Part shown: piece by piece, positions 26,936 to 36,400 of the stretch
How the letters are laid out: each line of letters starts with the position of its first letter
How positions within the stretch are numbered: the stretch's first letter is position 1
DNA from: Croceicoccus sp. YJ47
GTDB taxonomy: Bacteria; Pseudomonadota; Alphaproteobacteria; Sphingomonadales; Sphingomonadaceae
Assembly (NCBI RefSeq): GCF_016745095.1
Contig: NZ_CP067087.1
Coordinates: 686,501 to 750,500 of the forward strand
Direction: 5' to 3'
DNA: 64,000 nucleotides
Translations under genes and position numbers: made by a program
The notes under the pieces: model-generated
Databases searched by the model: none
What the model saw: only the letters and a program-made list of their open reading frames with translations
What the model was told of the DNA's origin: nothing

Positions 26936-28599
26936 TCGCGCAAAAAGGTAAGAACGGGATCATGATCAGGCAGACACAATCGAAGACTGCGTTCGCGAAA
27001 CGCCTGTTCGCAGGGGTTGCCCTTGCCGCGACCGCGCTCGCCCCTGCGGGACCGGGTATGGGCGGCACGGGCGGCATGGCACGGGCGCAAAGCGTGACCG
27101 CGCCGGCGGGCGAGATCGTCCTGTCCATCGGGCGGGGACAGCTGGTGAATGTCGCGGGACAGATGACGGATATCTTCATCGCCAATGACGCGATCGCGGA
27201 TGTGAAAGTGAAATCCCGCAACCAGCTCTACGTCTTTGGCAAGGCGGGCGGCGAAACCACCGTCTATGCCTCGAACGCGGCCTACGATATCGTGTGGTCT
27301 GCCAATGTGCGGGTCGGCTCCAATATCGACAGCATCGACCAGATGCTCGGGCTGGCCATGCCCGAGGCGCGGATCGCGACGGCCACGATGAACAACATGG
27401 TGCTGTTGACAGGGACGGTCGCGTCGCCCGGCGATGCGGCGGAGGCGGAGCGGCTCGTCGCGGCCTTCGTCGGCGATGGCGTCAACGTCATCAGCCGCCT
27501 GAAAACCGCCACGCCCTTGCAGGTCAGCCTGCATGTCCGCTTTGCCGAGGTCAGCCGTTCGCTGGTCCGCGAGATGGCGTCGAATCTCGTCACCCGGGAC
27601 ACGACCGGCGGGTTTCAGTTCGGGGTTCAGCGCGGCAGCAACAATGCCGGCTGCGAGATCGTCGATGCCTTCAGCTTCGACCGTTTTCCCAGGGTCGACG
27701 CATCGGCCATGTATAATCTTCCCGAAGGTTCGATCAGCCTGCCGTTCGACCCCACGACCGGGCAATTTGTCGTGAACGGCACGCGGTTCAGTTCGCCGGG
27801 CAATCAATCCGAGCAGACCGCGCTCAACCTGGCGGGCAAGCTGCTCGGCATCGACGTCAATCTGGGCCTCGACCTGGCGGAACGGGTCGGGTTGATCACC
27901 ACGCTGTCGCAACCGAACCTGACCGCGCTTTCCGGCGAGACGGCCACCTTCCTTGCCGGCGGCGAATATCCCATCCCGATCAGCCAGGGTCTGGGCGCGA
28001 CGAGCGTGCAATATCGCGAATATGGGGTCAGCCTGTCCTATTCGCCGACCGTGCTCGCCAACGGACGCATCTCGCTTCGCGTGCGGCCCGAAGTGTCGGA
28101 ACTGTCCTCCCAGGGGGCCATCACCATCGAAGGGTTCCAGATTCCCGCGCTCACCACGCGGCGGGCGGAAACGACGGTCGAACTTGGGTCCGGGCAAAGC
28201 TTCATGATCGCGGGCCTGCTGTCCAACAATTCGCGGCAGACACTGGAAAAAACGCCGGGTGCCGGCGACCTTCCCATCATCGGAAGCCTGTTCCGCTCCA
28301 CCGATTTCCGGCGCGGGGAGACCGAGCTGGTCATCGTGGTCACGCCCTATCTGGTCGAGCCGGTCGATGCGAAGGACATCGTCCTGCCCACCGACGGCTA
28401 TCGCGCGCCCGACGAGTTGCAGCGCATTCTCGGCAATATGCAGACCGACGGCGTGTCGGCCGGCGTAACGGGGAGCGAACGCCCCATGCCGCGCAGCGAG
28501 CCGGCCCCGGCCTTGCGCGCCGATGGTGGCGCAGTGGCGCCGCCCGCCGGTCCGTACGCGACCGAAACGGGCGATCCCGCCCCCGGCTTTTCGTTTTGA
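26932..28599 (+). CDS. cpaC: Type II/III secretion system secretin CpaC (RcpA)
   Basis: Outer-membrane secretin channel of the Tad pilus. After a signal peptide (ending ...GMARAQ) come the pilus-assembly N-terminal domain (ILSIGRGQLVNV-like), a BON-type segment (MVLLTGTVASPGDAAEAERL) and the secretin core, with VGLITTLSQPNLTALSGETATF and GAGDLPIIGSLFRSTDFRRGETELVIVVTPYLVEP. 555 residues from ATG 26932 (ATGA overlap with cpaB); ATG 26962 is an alternative start. The Pro-rich C-terminal tail after residue 500 is variable. Confidence 0.95.
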   Translation: MIAQKGKNGIMIRQTQSKTAFAKRLFAGVALAATALAPAGPGMGGTGGMARAQSVTAPAGEIVLSIGRGQLVNVAGQMTDIFIANDAIADVKVKSRNQLYVFGKAGGETTVYASNAAYDIVWSANVRVGSNIDSIDQMLGLAMPEARIATATMNNMVLLTGTVASPGDAAEAERLVAAFVGDGVNVISRLKTATPLQVSLHVRFAEVSRSLVREMASNLVTRDTTGGFQFGVQRGSNNAGCEIVDAFSFDRFPRVDASAMYNLPEGSISLPFDPTTGQFVVNGTRFSSPGNQSEQTALNLAGKLLGIDVNLGLDLAERVGLITTLSQPNLTALSGETATFLAGGEYPIPISQGLGATSVQYREYGVSLSYSPTVLANGRISLRVRPEVSELSSQGAITIEGFQIPALTTRRAETTVELGSGQSFMIAGLLSNNSRQTLEKTPGAGDLPIIGSLFRSTDFRRGETELVIVVTPYLVEPVDAKDIVLPTDGYRAPDELQRILGNMQTDGVSAGVTGSERPMPRSEPAPALRADGGAVAPPAGPYATETGDPAPGFSF

Positions 28600-28613
28600 A
28601 GGGTGACCCACGC

Positions 28614-29297
28614 ATGATGCCCATGACCACGCCCCGCCGCCCGGCCCGACGCCTGCGCACCCTGACCTTCCCGCTCTGCATCGCGCTTGTCGCGGGGCTT
28701 TCCGGCTGTATCGGCGGAGTGCCGCACAATCGCTCGCTCTATTCCGTGAAACAGCCCGTGGTCACCGCGCAAACGCATGTCCTCGACCTGCAAACGATGG
28801 CGTATGGCCTGCCCCAGTCCGAACAGGCCCGGCTTGACGAATGGCTCGAAGCGATGGATTTCGGCTATGGGGACAGGATCGCGGTCGACGGTGCCATCGG
28901 CGACGATGCCATCGCCCAGATCGCGGCACTGGTCGAACAGCGGGGCATGATGCTGTCGGCGAACGCGCCCGTCACGCAAGGCGCGCTGCCGCCGGGGGTC
29001 GTGCGCGTCGTGCTGACCCGCGCTACCGCCGCGGTGCCGGGTTGCCCGGACTGGTCCGCCGATTCCGATGCGAACCCCTATAACGCGACCTATCCCAATT
29101 TCGGGTGCGCGATAAACGGCAACATGGCCGTGATGATCGCCGATCCGCAAGATCTGCTGCGCGGGCAACGGGCCGGCGGGGGGACCGATATCATGACCGC
29201 GGCCAAGCCGATCGAGAGCTATCGCGAACAGCCGCCCAGTTCGCAGCGCGGCCTGATCGGCGCGCAAACCGCCAGCCAGGGAGGGAACCAGCAATGA
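28614..29297 (+). CDS. cpaD: Pilus assembly lipoprotein CpaD
   Basis: CpaD proteins are outer-membrane lipoproteins that help the secretin. The signal peptide with lipobox LSGC (LCIALVAGLSGCIGG) is clear. GALPPGVVRVVLTRATAAVPGCPDW and NATYPNFGCAINGNMAVMIADPQDLL are the typical C-terminal family segments with two cysteines. Start: ATG 28614 preceded by GAAGGGTGA, rather than a TTG at 28596 that overlaps cpaC. 227 residues. It overlaps cpaE by four bases. Confidence 0.92.
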   Translation: MMPMTTPRRPARRLRTLTFPLCIALVAGLSGCIGGVPHNRSLYSVKQPVVTAQTHVLDLQTMAYGLPQSEQARLDEWLEAMDFGYGDRIAVDGAIGDDAIAQIAALVEQRGMMLSANAPVTQGALPPGVVRVVLTRATAAVPGCPDWSADSDANPYNATYPNFGCAINGNMAVMIADPQDLLRGQRAGGGTDIMTAAKPIESYREQPPSSQRGLIGAQTASQGGNQQ

Positions 29298-30562
29298 GCG
29301 CGTCCACAGGCAACAAGTCAGATCGCGACAGCTTTGCCGCCTATGTCTGCGACCAGCCCACGATGGACATCGTGCGCACGGTGATTTCGGATCTCAACAT
29401 TTCGGAGGACAACATCAATCTGGGCGGTCTGCGCAACGCGGTGCAGTCGCTTTCGGTGAGCGCGAGCCCGACGATCCTTCTCGTCGACCTGTCCGAATGC
29501 GCCGACCCGCTGTCCGATATCAACGCCCTGGCGGAGGTTTGCGAGCCGGGCACGATGGTCGTCGCGATGGGGCAGGTGAACGATGTCCGCCTCTACCGCG
29601 AACTTATCGCCAGCGGGATTCAGGATTACCTGCTCAAACCGCTATCGGAACAGATGCTGCGCGAGGCGATGGTGTCCGCGCTCGCCGTGTTCAACGCGCC
29701 TCGCAATTCGGCGGCGAACGGCGGCGGAACGGAACGCACCCATGTCAGCACGGCTGTCGTCGGTACGCGCGGCGGCGTCGGCGCCACCACGATCGCAAGT
29801 TCGCTCGCGTGGTTTTTCTCGGAGGAGCGGAAACTGCCGACGGCATTGCTCGATCTCGACGTCCATTTCGGGACCGGGGCGCTCGTCATGGATCTCGAAC
29901 CGGGTCGTGGCCTCACCGATGCGATGGACAACCCGAGCCGGATCGACGGCCTGTTCATCGAACGCGCGATGGTGCGTGCCAATGAAAACCTCTCCGTCCT
30001 CTCCGCCGAGGCGGCGATCGGCACGCCGCTGATGACGGATGGCAGCGCCTTTGTCCGGTTGAGCGAGGAATTTCGTCAGGCCTTCGACATGACGGTCATC
30101 GATCTGCCGCGCAACATGCTCATCAATTTTCCGCATGTTCTGGCCGAAACGAATGCGTTCGTTCTCGTTACGGAACTGACGCTGGCATCCGCGCGCGATG
30201 CGATCCGCATCCTGTCCTGGGTGACCTCGAACGCGCAGCACGTGACCCCCTTCATCGTGTGCAACAAGATGCCCGCTTACCAGACCGAGATCACGCGCAA
30301 GGATTTCGAAGCCTCGATCGAACGCAAGATCGACATCGTCATCGCCGAAGACGCGAAGGCGGCCGTCAACGCGGCAAAGCAGGGCGAAACCTTCATCGAG
30401 GCCAACCGCAACAGCAAGGCAGGCGGCGCGATCGTCGATCTCGCGGACCGCATCTATGCGATGTCGGGCGGCGCAGAACCGGTGAGCGGAAAGTCGGAAA
30501 AGAGCGCGCTGAAGGGCATGTTCGACCTTCGCGCCCTTCTCGGCACAAAGCAGAAGGCATGA
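29294..30562 (+). CDS. cpaE: Pilus assembly ATPase-like protein CpaE (TadZ)
   Basis: Polar localisation factor of the Tad apparatus: an atypical receiver-like N-terminal domain (ILLVDLSECADPLSDINAL ...DYLLKPLSEQMLREA) is joined to a ParA/MinD-type ATPase. The deviant Walker A is present as GTRGGVGATTIASSLAWF, and LLDLDVHFGTGALVMDLEPG follows as the A'/B region. The Walker A reads GGVGATT where MinD/ParA proteins have GGVGKTT, so the second lysine is replaced by alanine; nucleotide hydrolysis may be weak, as noted for some TadZ proteins. 422 residues. Next comes tadB, without the expected cpaF. Confidence 0.93.
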   Translation: MSASTGNKSDRDSFAAYVCDQPTMDIVRTVISDLNISEDNINLGGLRNAVQSLSVSASPTILLVDLSECADPLSDINALAEVCEPGTMVVAMGQVNDVRLYRELIASGIQDYLLKPLSEQMLREAMVSALAVFNAPRNSAANGGGTERTHVSTAVVGTRGGVGATTIASSLAWFFSEERKLPTALLDLDVHFGTGALVMDLEPGRGLTDAMDNPSRIDGLFIERAMVRANENLSVLSAEAAIGTPLMTDGSAFVRLSEEFRQAFDMTVIDLPRNMLINFPHVLAETNAFVLVTELTLASARDAIRILSWVTSNAQHVTPFIVCNKMPAYQTEITRKDFEASIERKIDIVIAEDAKAAVNAAKQGETFIEANRNSKAGGAIVDLADRIYAMSGGAEPVSGKSEKSALKGMFDLRALLGTKQKA

Positions 30563-30584
30563 TGCGGCGCGCGGGGGACAAGCC

Positions 30585-31553
30585 ATGGGATTGATGCAGA
30601 CGCTGATGATTGCGGGTGCGATGCTCGCCCTGTTGCTGCTCGGCTATTACGGCGTTTACGAGAACATGCGCGCGCGCAGCCAGACCAGGCGGCTGGACAA
30701 GATCCGCGCTCGCCACGCGCTCAATGAAAGCGCCAAGGTGGAGGCGCAGCTCAAAAAGGCGGTCGCCGCGCGCAAGCCGCGCCGCCGAAAGGGCGGTGCC
30801 GATTCCCGGCTCGATGCGCTCGCGCTTCGACTGGAGAGGACGGGCGACAAATGGTCGGTCTCCCAATATCTCTACATTTCGGCCGGGCTGACCGTCATCG
30901 TCGCGGCGCTGACCCTGTTGAAGACAGGGGCCGTTTTCCTCTCGGTGTTTGCAGGGCTGGCGATCGGGTTGGGGCTGCCCCACTGGATCGTGGGGTTCAT
31001 GATCAAGCGCCGCCTCGATCAGTTCAACACCCGCTTTCCCGATGCGATCGAACTGCTCGTTCGCGGGCTCCGGTCCGGTTTGCCGGTCACTGAAACCATG
31101 GGTGTCGTCGCGCATGAAGTGCCCGGCCCCGTCGGCGCGGAATTTCGCGGTGTGGTCGACGGCGTAAAGGTGGGCCGCACGCTCGACGATGCGCTGCAGC
31201 AGACCGCGAACCGGCTCAACATCCCCGAATTTCAGTTTTTCTGCATCAGTCTCGCCATTCAGCGCGAGACGGGTGGCAATCTGGCCGAAACATTGTCCAA
31301 CCTTGCCGAGGTGCTGCGCAAGCGCGCGCAGATGAAGCTGAAGATCAAGGCGATGAGTTCGGAATCGAAGGCCTCTGCCTATATCGTCGGCTCGCTGCCG
31401 TTCATCGTCTTCACGCTCGTCTATCTTCTGAACCCCGACTATCTGGGCGGATTTTTCGTCGACGACCGGCTCATCGTCGCGGGCATCATCGGTGCCGTGT
31501 GGATGAGCATCGGCGCGTTCATCATGTACAAGATGGTCAGTTTCGAGATCTGA
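30585..31553 (+). CDS. tadB: Tad pilus inner-membrane platform protein TadB
   Basis: Inner-membrane platform of the Tad system, of the type II secretion F-domain family. It has an N-terminal helix (LMIAGAMLALLLLGYYGVY), a basic cytoplasmic stretch, then two hydrophobic segments and the conserved F-domain helix pair RFPDAIELLVRGLRSGLPVTETM and ISLAIQRETGGNLAETLSNLAEVLRKR. C-terminal membrane segment present. 322 residues. It follows cpaE by 22 bases and precedes tadC by 13. Such platforms are driven by the CpaF/TadA ATPase, which is not found here. Confidence 0.94.
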   Translation: MGLMQTLMIAGAMLALLLLGYYGVYENMRARSQTRRLDKIRARHALNESAKVEAQLKKAVAARKPRRRKGGADSRLDALALRLERTGDKWSVSQYLYISAGLTVIVAALTLLKTGAVFLSVFAGLAIGLGLPHWIVGFMIKRRLDQFNTRFPDAIELLVRGLRSGLPVTETMGVVAHEVPGPVGAEFRGVVDGVKVGRTLDDALQQTANRLNIPEFQFFCISLAIQRETGGNLAETLSNLAEVLRKRAQMKLKIKAMSSESKASAYIVGSLPFIVFTLVYLLNPDYLGGFFVDDRLIVAGIIGAVWMSIGAFIMYKMVSFEI

Positions 31554-31566
31554 GGGGGGACGCGGC

Positions 31567-32556
31567 ATGATGAACCAGAGCGACGGCCCCACCCTTCTCG
31601 GCTTCGACGTGATCACGGTCGGCACGCTGCTGGTCGCGGTTGCGACCTTTGCCGTGATGCTCGCGATCTATGCCGCAGTGACCGTGCGCGACCCGATGGC
31701 GAAACGGGTCAAGTCGCTGAATGCCCGGCGCAACGAACTGAAGGCCGGGCTGACCGTGATGGCGCACCGGCGGCGCAGCGTGCGGCGCAACACGACCCAT
31801 ACCGACAAGGTGCGCCGGATCCTCGCCAAACTGCGCATGTTGCAGGACACGCAGATCAGCGAGATCGAGCAGAAGCTCATGCAGGCGGGCATCCGGCGCA
31901 AGGATCTGGCCTATGTCGTCATCGCCTTCCGGGTGATTGCGCCTGTCGTTCTCGGCCTGCTTGCCGCCTTCATCGTCTACTGGTCCGACACATTCCCCGA
32001 ATGGGGCAGCTTCAAGCGGTTCATGCTCTTCGCGGCCGCGCTCGGCATCGGGTACAAGGCGCCCGACATCTACCTGAAGAACAGCATCACGAAGCGCACC
32101 GACGCCATCCGCAAGGGGCTTCCCGATGCGCTCGACCTGCTCGTCATCTGTGCCGAGGCCGGGTTGACGGTCGATTCCGCGTTTGGCCGCGTGGCGGGCG
32201 AACTCGGGCGCGCCTATCCCGAGCTCGCCGACGAATTTTCGCTGACCTCGATCGAATTGTCGTTCCTGTCCGAACGGCGCCAGGCGTTCGAAAACCTCGC
32301 CTATCGCGTCGATCTGGAGGCGATCCGCGGCGTCACCACCACCATGGTCCAGACCGAGCGCTACGGCACGCCGCTCGCCTCCGCGCTGCGCGTGCTTTCG
32401 GCGGAATTTCGTAACGAACGGATGATGCGGGCGGAGGAAAAGGCCGCACGCCTGCCGGCGATCATGACCGTGCCGCTGATCCTGTTCATCCTGCCGGTGC
32501 TGTTCATCGTCATTCTCGGCCCGGCGGCCTGCTCCATCTCGGACGCGATGCTTTAA
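31567..32556 (+). CDS. tadC: Tad pilus inner-membrane platform protein TadC
   Basis: Second platform protein, paralogous to TadB. Motifs: LPDALDLLVICAEAGLTVDSAFGRVAGEL and the membrane segments at the N-terminus, middle and C-terminus (LPAIMTVPLILFILPVLFIVI). 329 residues; GAGGGGGGA lies before ATG 31567. It is the last gene of the operon and is followed directly by a strong hairpin shared with the convergent marR gene. No TadD-G genes or pseudopilins follow. Confidence 0.94.
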   Translation: MMNQSDGPTLLGFDVITVGTLLVAVATFAVMLAIYAAVTVRDPMAKRVKSLNARRNELKAGLTVMAHRRRSVRRNTTHTDKVRRILAKLRMLQDTQISEIEQKLMQAGIRRKDLAYVVIAFRVIAPVVLGLLAAFIVYWSDTFPEWGSFKRFMLFAAALGIGYKAPDIYLKNSITKRTDAIRKGLPDALDLLVICAEAGLTVDSAFGRVAGELGRAYPELADEFSLTSIELSFLSERRQAFENLAYRVDLEAIRGVTTTMVQTERYGTPLASALRVLSAEFRNERMMRAEEKAARLPAIMTVPLILFILPVLFIVILGPAACSISDAML

Positions 32557-32557
32557 C

Positions 32558-32586
32558 GACGCGCCGGGTCCGGAACCCGGCGCGTC
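32558..32586. terminator. Hairpin terminator between tadC and marR
   Basis: A perfect 12-bp stem (GACGCGCCGGGT with ACCCGGCGCGTC) and 5-nt loop start two bases after the tadC stop and overlap the marR stop. There is no clear T run, but the position between convergent genes and the stem strength support termination of both. Confidence 0.65.
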
Positions 32587-33043
32587 AATCGCGCTTTGCG
32601 CCGATCTCGCGCGCGCGGTCGAACAGCTTGCTCAGCGTGCGCAGCAGCGTCTCGCGCTCGCTCGCCGACAGCACATGGAGCAACGACGCCTCCATCTCCA
32701 GCGCGAGCGGCATGACCGCGTCGAAGATTTCGGTCCCCTCCTCCGTCAGTTCGAGAAGATGGGACCGGCCGTCGTTCGCATTGGGCCTGCGTTTGATGAG
32801 CGCACGGTCGCACAACACCTTGCACGCGCGATTGACTGCGACCTTGTCCATGAACGTCGCGGCGACTAGATCGCGCTGCGTCAACGCGCCCGCATCGCCC
32901 AGAATCGCCATGACGCGCCATTCGGATACCCTGAGCCCGAAGCGCCGACGATATTCGCGCGCAATATTGTCGCTGACCATGTTGGAGGTGACGGACAGGC
33001 GATAAGGCAGAAAGTCGGCAAGGCGGGACGAAAGCTGTTTCAT
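32585..33043 (-). CDS. MarR-family transcriptional regulator
   Basis: Dimeric winged-helix repressor type: VSEWRVMAILGDAGALTQRDLVAATFMDKVAVNRACKVLCDRALIKR is the recognition region and NDGRSHLLELTEEG the wing. 152 residues, no obvious ligand clue. It is divergent from the Oar-like receptor gene, with 427 bases between the start codons, so it may control that gene as well as itself; this is inference from position. No cysteine pair suggesting a redox sensor of the OhrR type is seen at the N-terminus. Confidence 0.92.
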   Translation of the reverse strand: MKQLSSRLADFLPYRLSVTSNMVSDNIAREYRRRFGLRVSEWRVMAILGDAGALTQRDLVAATFMDKVAVNRACKVLCDRALIKRRPNANDGRSHLLELTEEGTEIFDAVMPLALEMEASLLHVLSASERETLLRTLSKLFDRAREIGAKRD

Positions 33044-33470
33044 AGCGTTTCCCTATCGCGCAAACGCCGCTTCGCCAAGCGTCGCTTCGCCATTTAGCTT
33101 AGTATGTTACGCGAATACCTGCCCGTGGCGCATTTAAATATCCGCAAACGACCCTCGCGACCGTCTTGTCTTTCGCCCGGCGCACCGCGACTCATGATCG
33201 AGCGACTTTACGCGCAAAACGCCCTTTGCCGCCTTGTACGACGGTTCCACGCCGATGCTCGGGATCCGTCGCGATCGCACGTGGACGGCAAAAAAGGATA
33301 TACTGTTGCCCGATAACAACATGATGTGCGTAATCGTTGATTTTGTGACTTAATTAAATTGCAAAAAAATGACGGTCGGGGGAGCCTCTGAACTCTCCTT
33401 TAACGGCGCGAGCCGAGGGGTACGGATTCCTTGGGGGCATCCGATGTATGACATTAGAGGGACTGAACAC
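33044..33470. promoter_or_regulatory. Divergent intergenic region (marR / TonB-dependent receptor), AT-rich centre
   Basis: 427 bases without a convincing gene. The part near 33300-33365 is far more AT-rich than its surroundings (runs such as TTAATTAAATTGC and A7). TTGATT at about 33339 followed by AT-rich hexamers could be a promoter for the receptor. The leader from there to ATG 33471 would be about 100 bases and holds AGAGGGA as ribosome site. A 70-codon open frame at 33104-33316 lacks protein character. Confidence 0.45.
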
Positions 33471-36400
33471 ATGAAAGCTTGGACTTTCCGCAAGCAGGCG
33501 CTTGCCACCGGTTCGGCGCTGCGCGCGATTGCGCTGATCGGCGCCGGAACCGCGGCGATCGGCGTGGCCACCGCGCCCGCCCATGCGCAGGATTTCACGC
33601 GCGGCTCGATCACGGGCATCGTCGTCGACGAGGCAGGCAACGCGGTGCAGGGCGCCAATGTCACGCTCACCTCGAACGAGCAGGGCTTCAACAACACTGC
33701 GGTCACCGATGCCGACGGTTCGTTCCGGATCAACGGCCTGCCGACCGGTTCCTACTCGATCACCGTCACGTCGCAGGGTGCCGTCGTCGTGCGTGATACC
33801 GGCGTGCGCGTCGTCGCCGGCCAGAACACCGCCTATCGCTACATTGCGGGTGAAAGCACGCTGGGCGAGGAAGTCGCGGGCGGCGAAGGTATCGTCGTCG
33901 TTGGTCGCCGTATCCAGGTGAACGATTTCGCCGCGACGCAGACGGGCGTGACCCTCGACGTCGAAGATCTTGCGCAGACCGTCCCCGTAGGCCGCGATCA
34001 GACCTCGCTCATCCTGCTGGCGCCGGGCACCACGCCGGGCGACGAAGGCTTTGGCAACCTGGCCTCGATCAACGGCGCGACCGTTGCCGAGAACCAGTAT
34101 TACATCAACGGCCTCAACGTCACCGATTTCCGTAACCTGCTCGGCAGCTCGATCGTTCCGTTCGAGTTCTACCGTACCACCGACGTCAAGACGGGCGGCT
34201 ATCAGGCGGAATACGGCCGTGCGCTGGGCGGCGTGATCTCTTCGATCACGAAATCCGGCTCCAACGAATTCGCCGGCGGCGCGGTCGTCGTGTACGAACC
34301 GCAGGGCCTGCGCAGCCAGACGCCCAACACTTTTGTCGATGCGGATTCCGATCCCGAGACCGAAGGCGACATCATCGGCAATCTGAACTCGCGCGATTAC
34401 GACCAGTCGCTCGACGGCAACTTCTACCTGTCCGGTCCGATCATCAAGGATCGCCTGTTCTTCTACGGCCTTTACAACGCGCGCTATCGCGAAAATGCCG
34501 ACACGTCGTTCTCGGGCGCGCGCACGACGACGATCCGCGACGACAGCCCGTTCTTCGGCGGCAAGCTCGACTTCGTGATCGCCGACGGCCATCGTCTCGA
34601 AGGCACCTATTTCCGCGACAAGGTGACGCGCGACATCATCTACACCGGCTTTGACACCGAAAACATGGTCGATGGCGAAGTGCAGGGCGGCCTGAGGCAG
34701 GAATTCGGCGGCGACAACTTCATCGGTACCTACTCTGGTCAATTTACCGACTGGCTGTCGATTTCCGGCTCCTATGGTCAGTACAATGACAATACGACGC
34801 AGGTCGCCAGCCCGAACAACGCCTATATCCTCAGCCGGATCGGCAGCACGCGTGTCGTAGGCGGCACGAGCACCGGGCGAAACAACGACGAGAGCAAGCG
34901 CGAATTCTACCGTGCCGACGCCGACATCTACGTCGACTTCCTTGGCGAGCACCACATCCGCGGCGGTTTCGATCTTGAAAAGCTGTCGGCTGGCGAGAAC
35001 ACGACCTATAACGGTACGGGCTATCGCTATGACGTGCGGTCCAACCTCGCGATCCGCTGGTACTACCTCAACGAAGGCGGGTTCAACACCGATCAGCGCG
35101 CCTTCTATCTTCAGGATTCGTGGTCGCTGCTCGACAATCGCGTGAACCTGCAGCTCGGCGTCCGTAATGACAGCTTCAAGAACTACGGCGTCACCGGCGC
35201 GAAATTCTATGATTCGGGCGATCTTTGGGCACCGCGCCTGGGCGCATCGTTCGACGTGTTCGGCGACGGCGCGACCAAGCTGAACGTTTTCTATGGTCAG
35301 TATTACCTGCCGATCGCGACGAACACGAACATCCGCCTCGGCGGTGCCGAGACCTATTATCAGCAGGTCGATTTCTACGGCACCTCGCAGGATCTGAACG
35401 GCGATGGTATTCCCGATCAGTATACGCTCGACGAAAATGGCGACATCGTCGGCTTCGATGCGAACTTCGGCGGGGGCGTCTGCCCCGAGGGCACGCCCAA
35501 TGCAGGCGAAGTGTGTAACAACGTTTATAGCGATGGCACCGCCGGGCCGACCGACACGCTGGTGTCGCAGACCCTGAAGCCGAGCCGGACCGACGAATAT
35601 ATCATCGGTCTGGAGCACCGGATCGGCGATTGGCGCGCGTCCATCAACTACACCCGTCGCCGCCTGGCCTCGACGCTGGAGGACGCCGCGATCGATGCTG
35701 CGGTCAATTCCTATTGCGCCGACAACGGTATCGCGGGCTGCGAAGATGTATTCACTGGCTACCACCAGTACGTGCTGCTCAATCCGGGCGAAGACGTGAC
35801 CGTGCGCCTCGACGGCGACTGCTCCATCGAAGGGCAGTGCGATGTCGTGACCCTCGATGCGGCATCGCTTGGCTATCCCGAAGCGGTACGCGATTACGAC
35901 GCGGTGCAGTTCGAACTGGAGAAGGCGTATAACGGTCTCTACGGTTTCCGGTTCAACTACACCTACATGGACCTTCGCGGTAACTTCGAAGGTGCGGTGA
36001 AGTCGGACAACAACCAGACCGACGCCGGCCTGACGCAGGATTTCGACCAGCCGGGCTTCCTCGAAGGCGCGACGGGCCCCCTTGCCAACGGCCGCAAGCA
36101 CACCTTCAAGCTCTACGGCAATGTCAGCCCGACCGAATGGCTCGACCTTGGCGCGAACATGACCGTGTCCAGCCCGCGCAAGTTCAGCTGTATCGGTAAC
36201 TACTTCGATTCGAACAACTTCGCGGCGGGTTACGGTGCGGCATCCTACTACTGTACCCAGGACGGCGTCGGCGGCACCCCGGTCGAGAATTCGGGTGGCA
36301 CGACGTCCTATCTCGTCCCCCGCGGTTCCGCGTTCGAATCCGAATGGAGCAAGAATGTCGATCTCAGCGTCACGTTCAAGCCATTCGCCAGCAACCGGAA

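Noticed and set aside
30559-30594. 11-codon frame after cpaE (MMRRAGDKPWD), considered as a cpaF remnant
   Set aside because: It overlaps the cpaE stop by ATGA, but its sequence shows no likeness to CpaF and it is too short to interpret.
33104-33316. 70-codon frame in the marR/receptor gap
   Set aside because: Arg/Ala-rich composition, no ribosome site and no hydrophobic or domain pattern.
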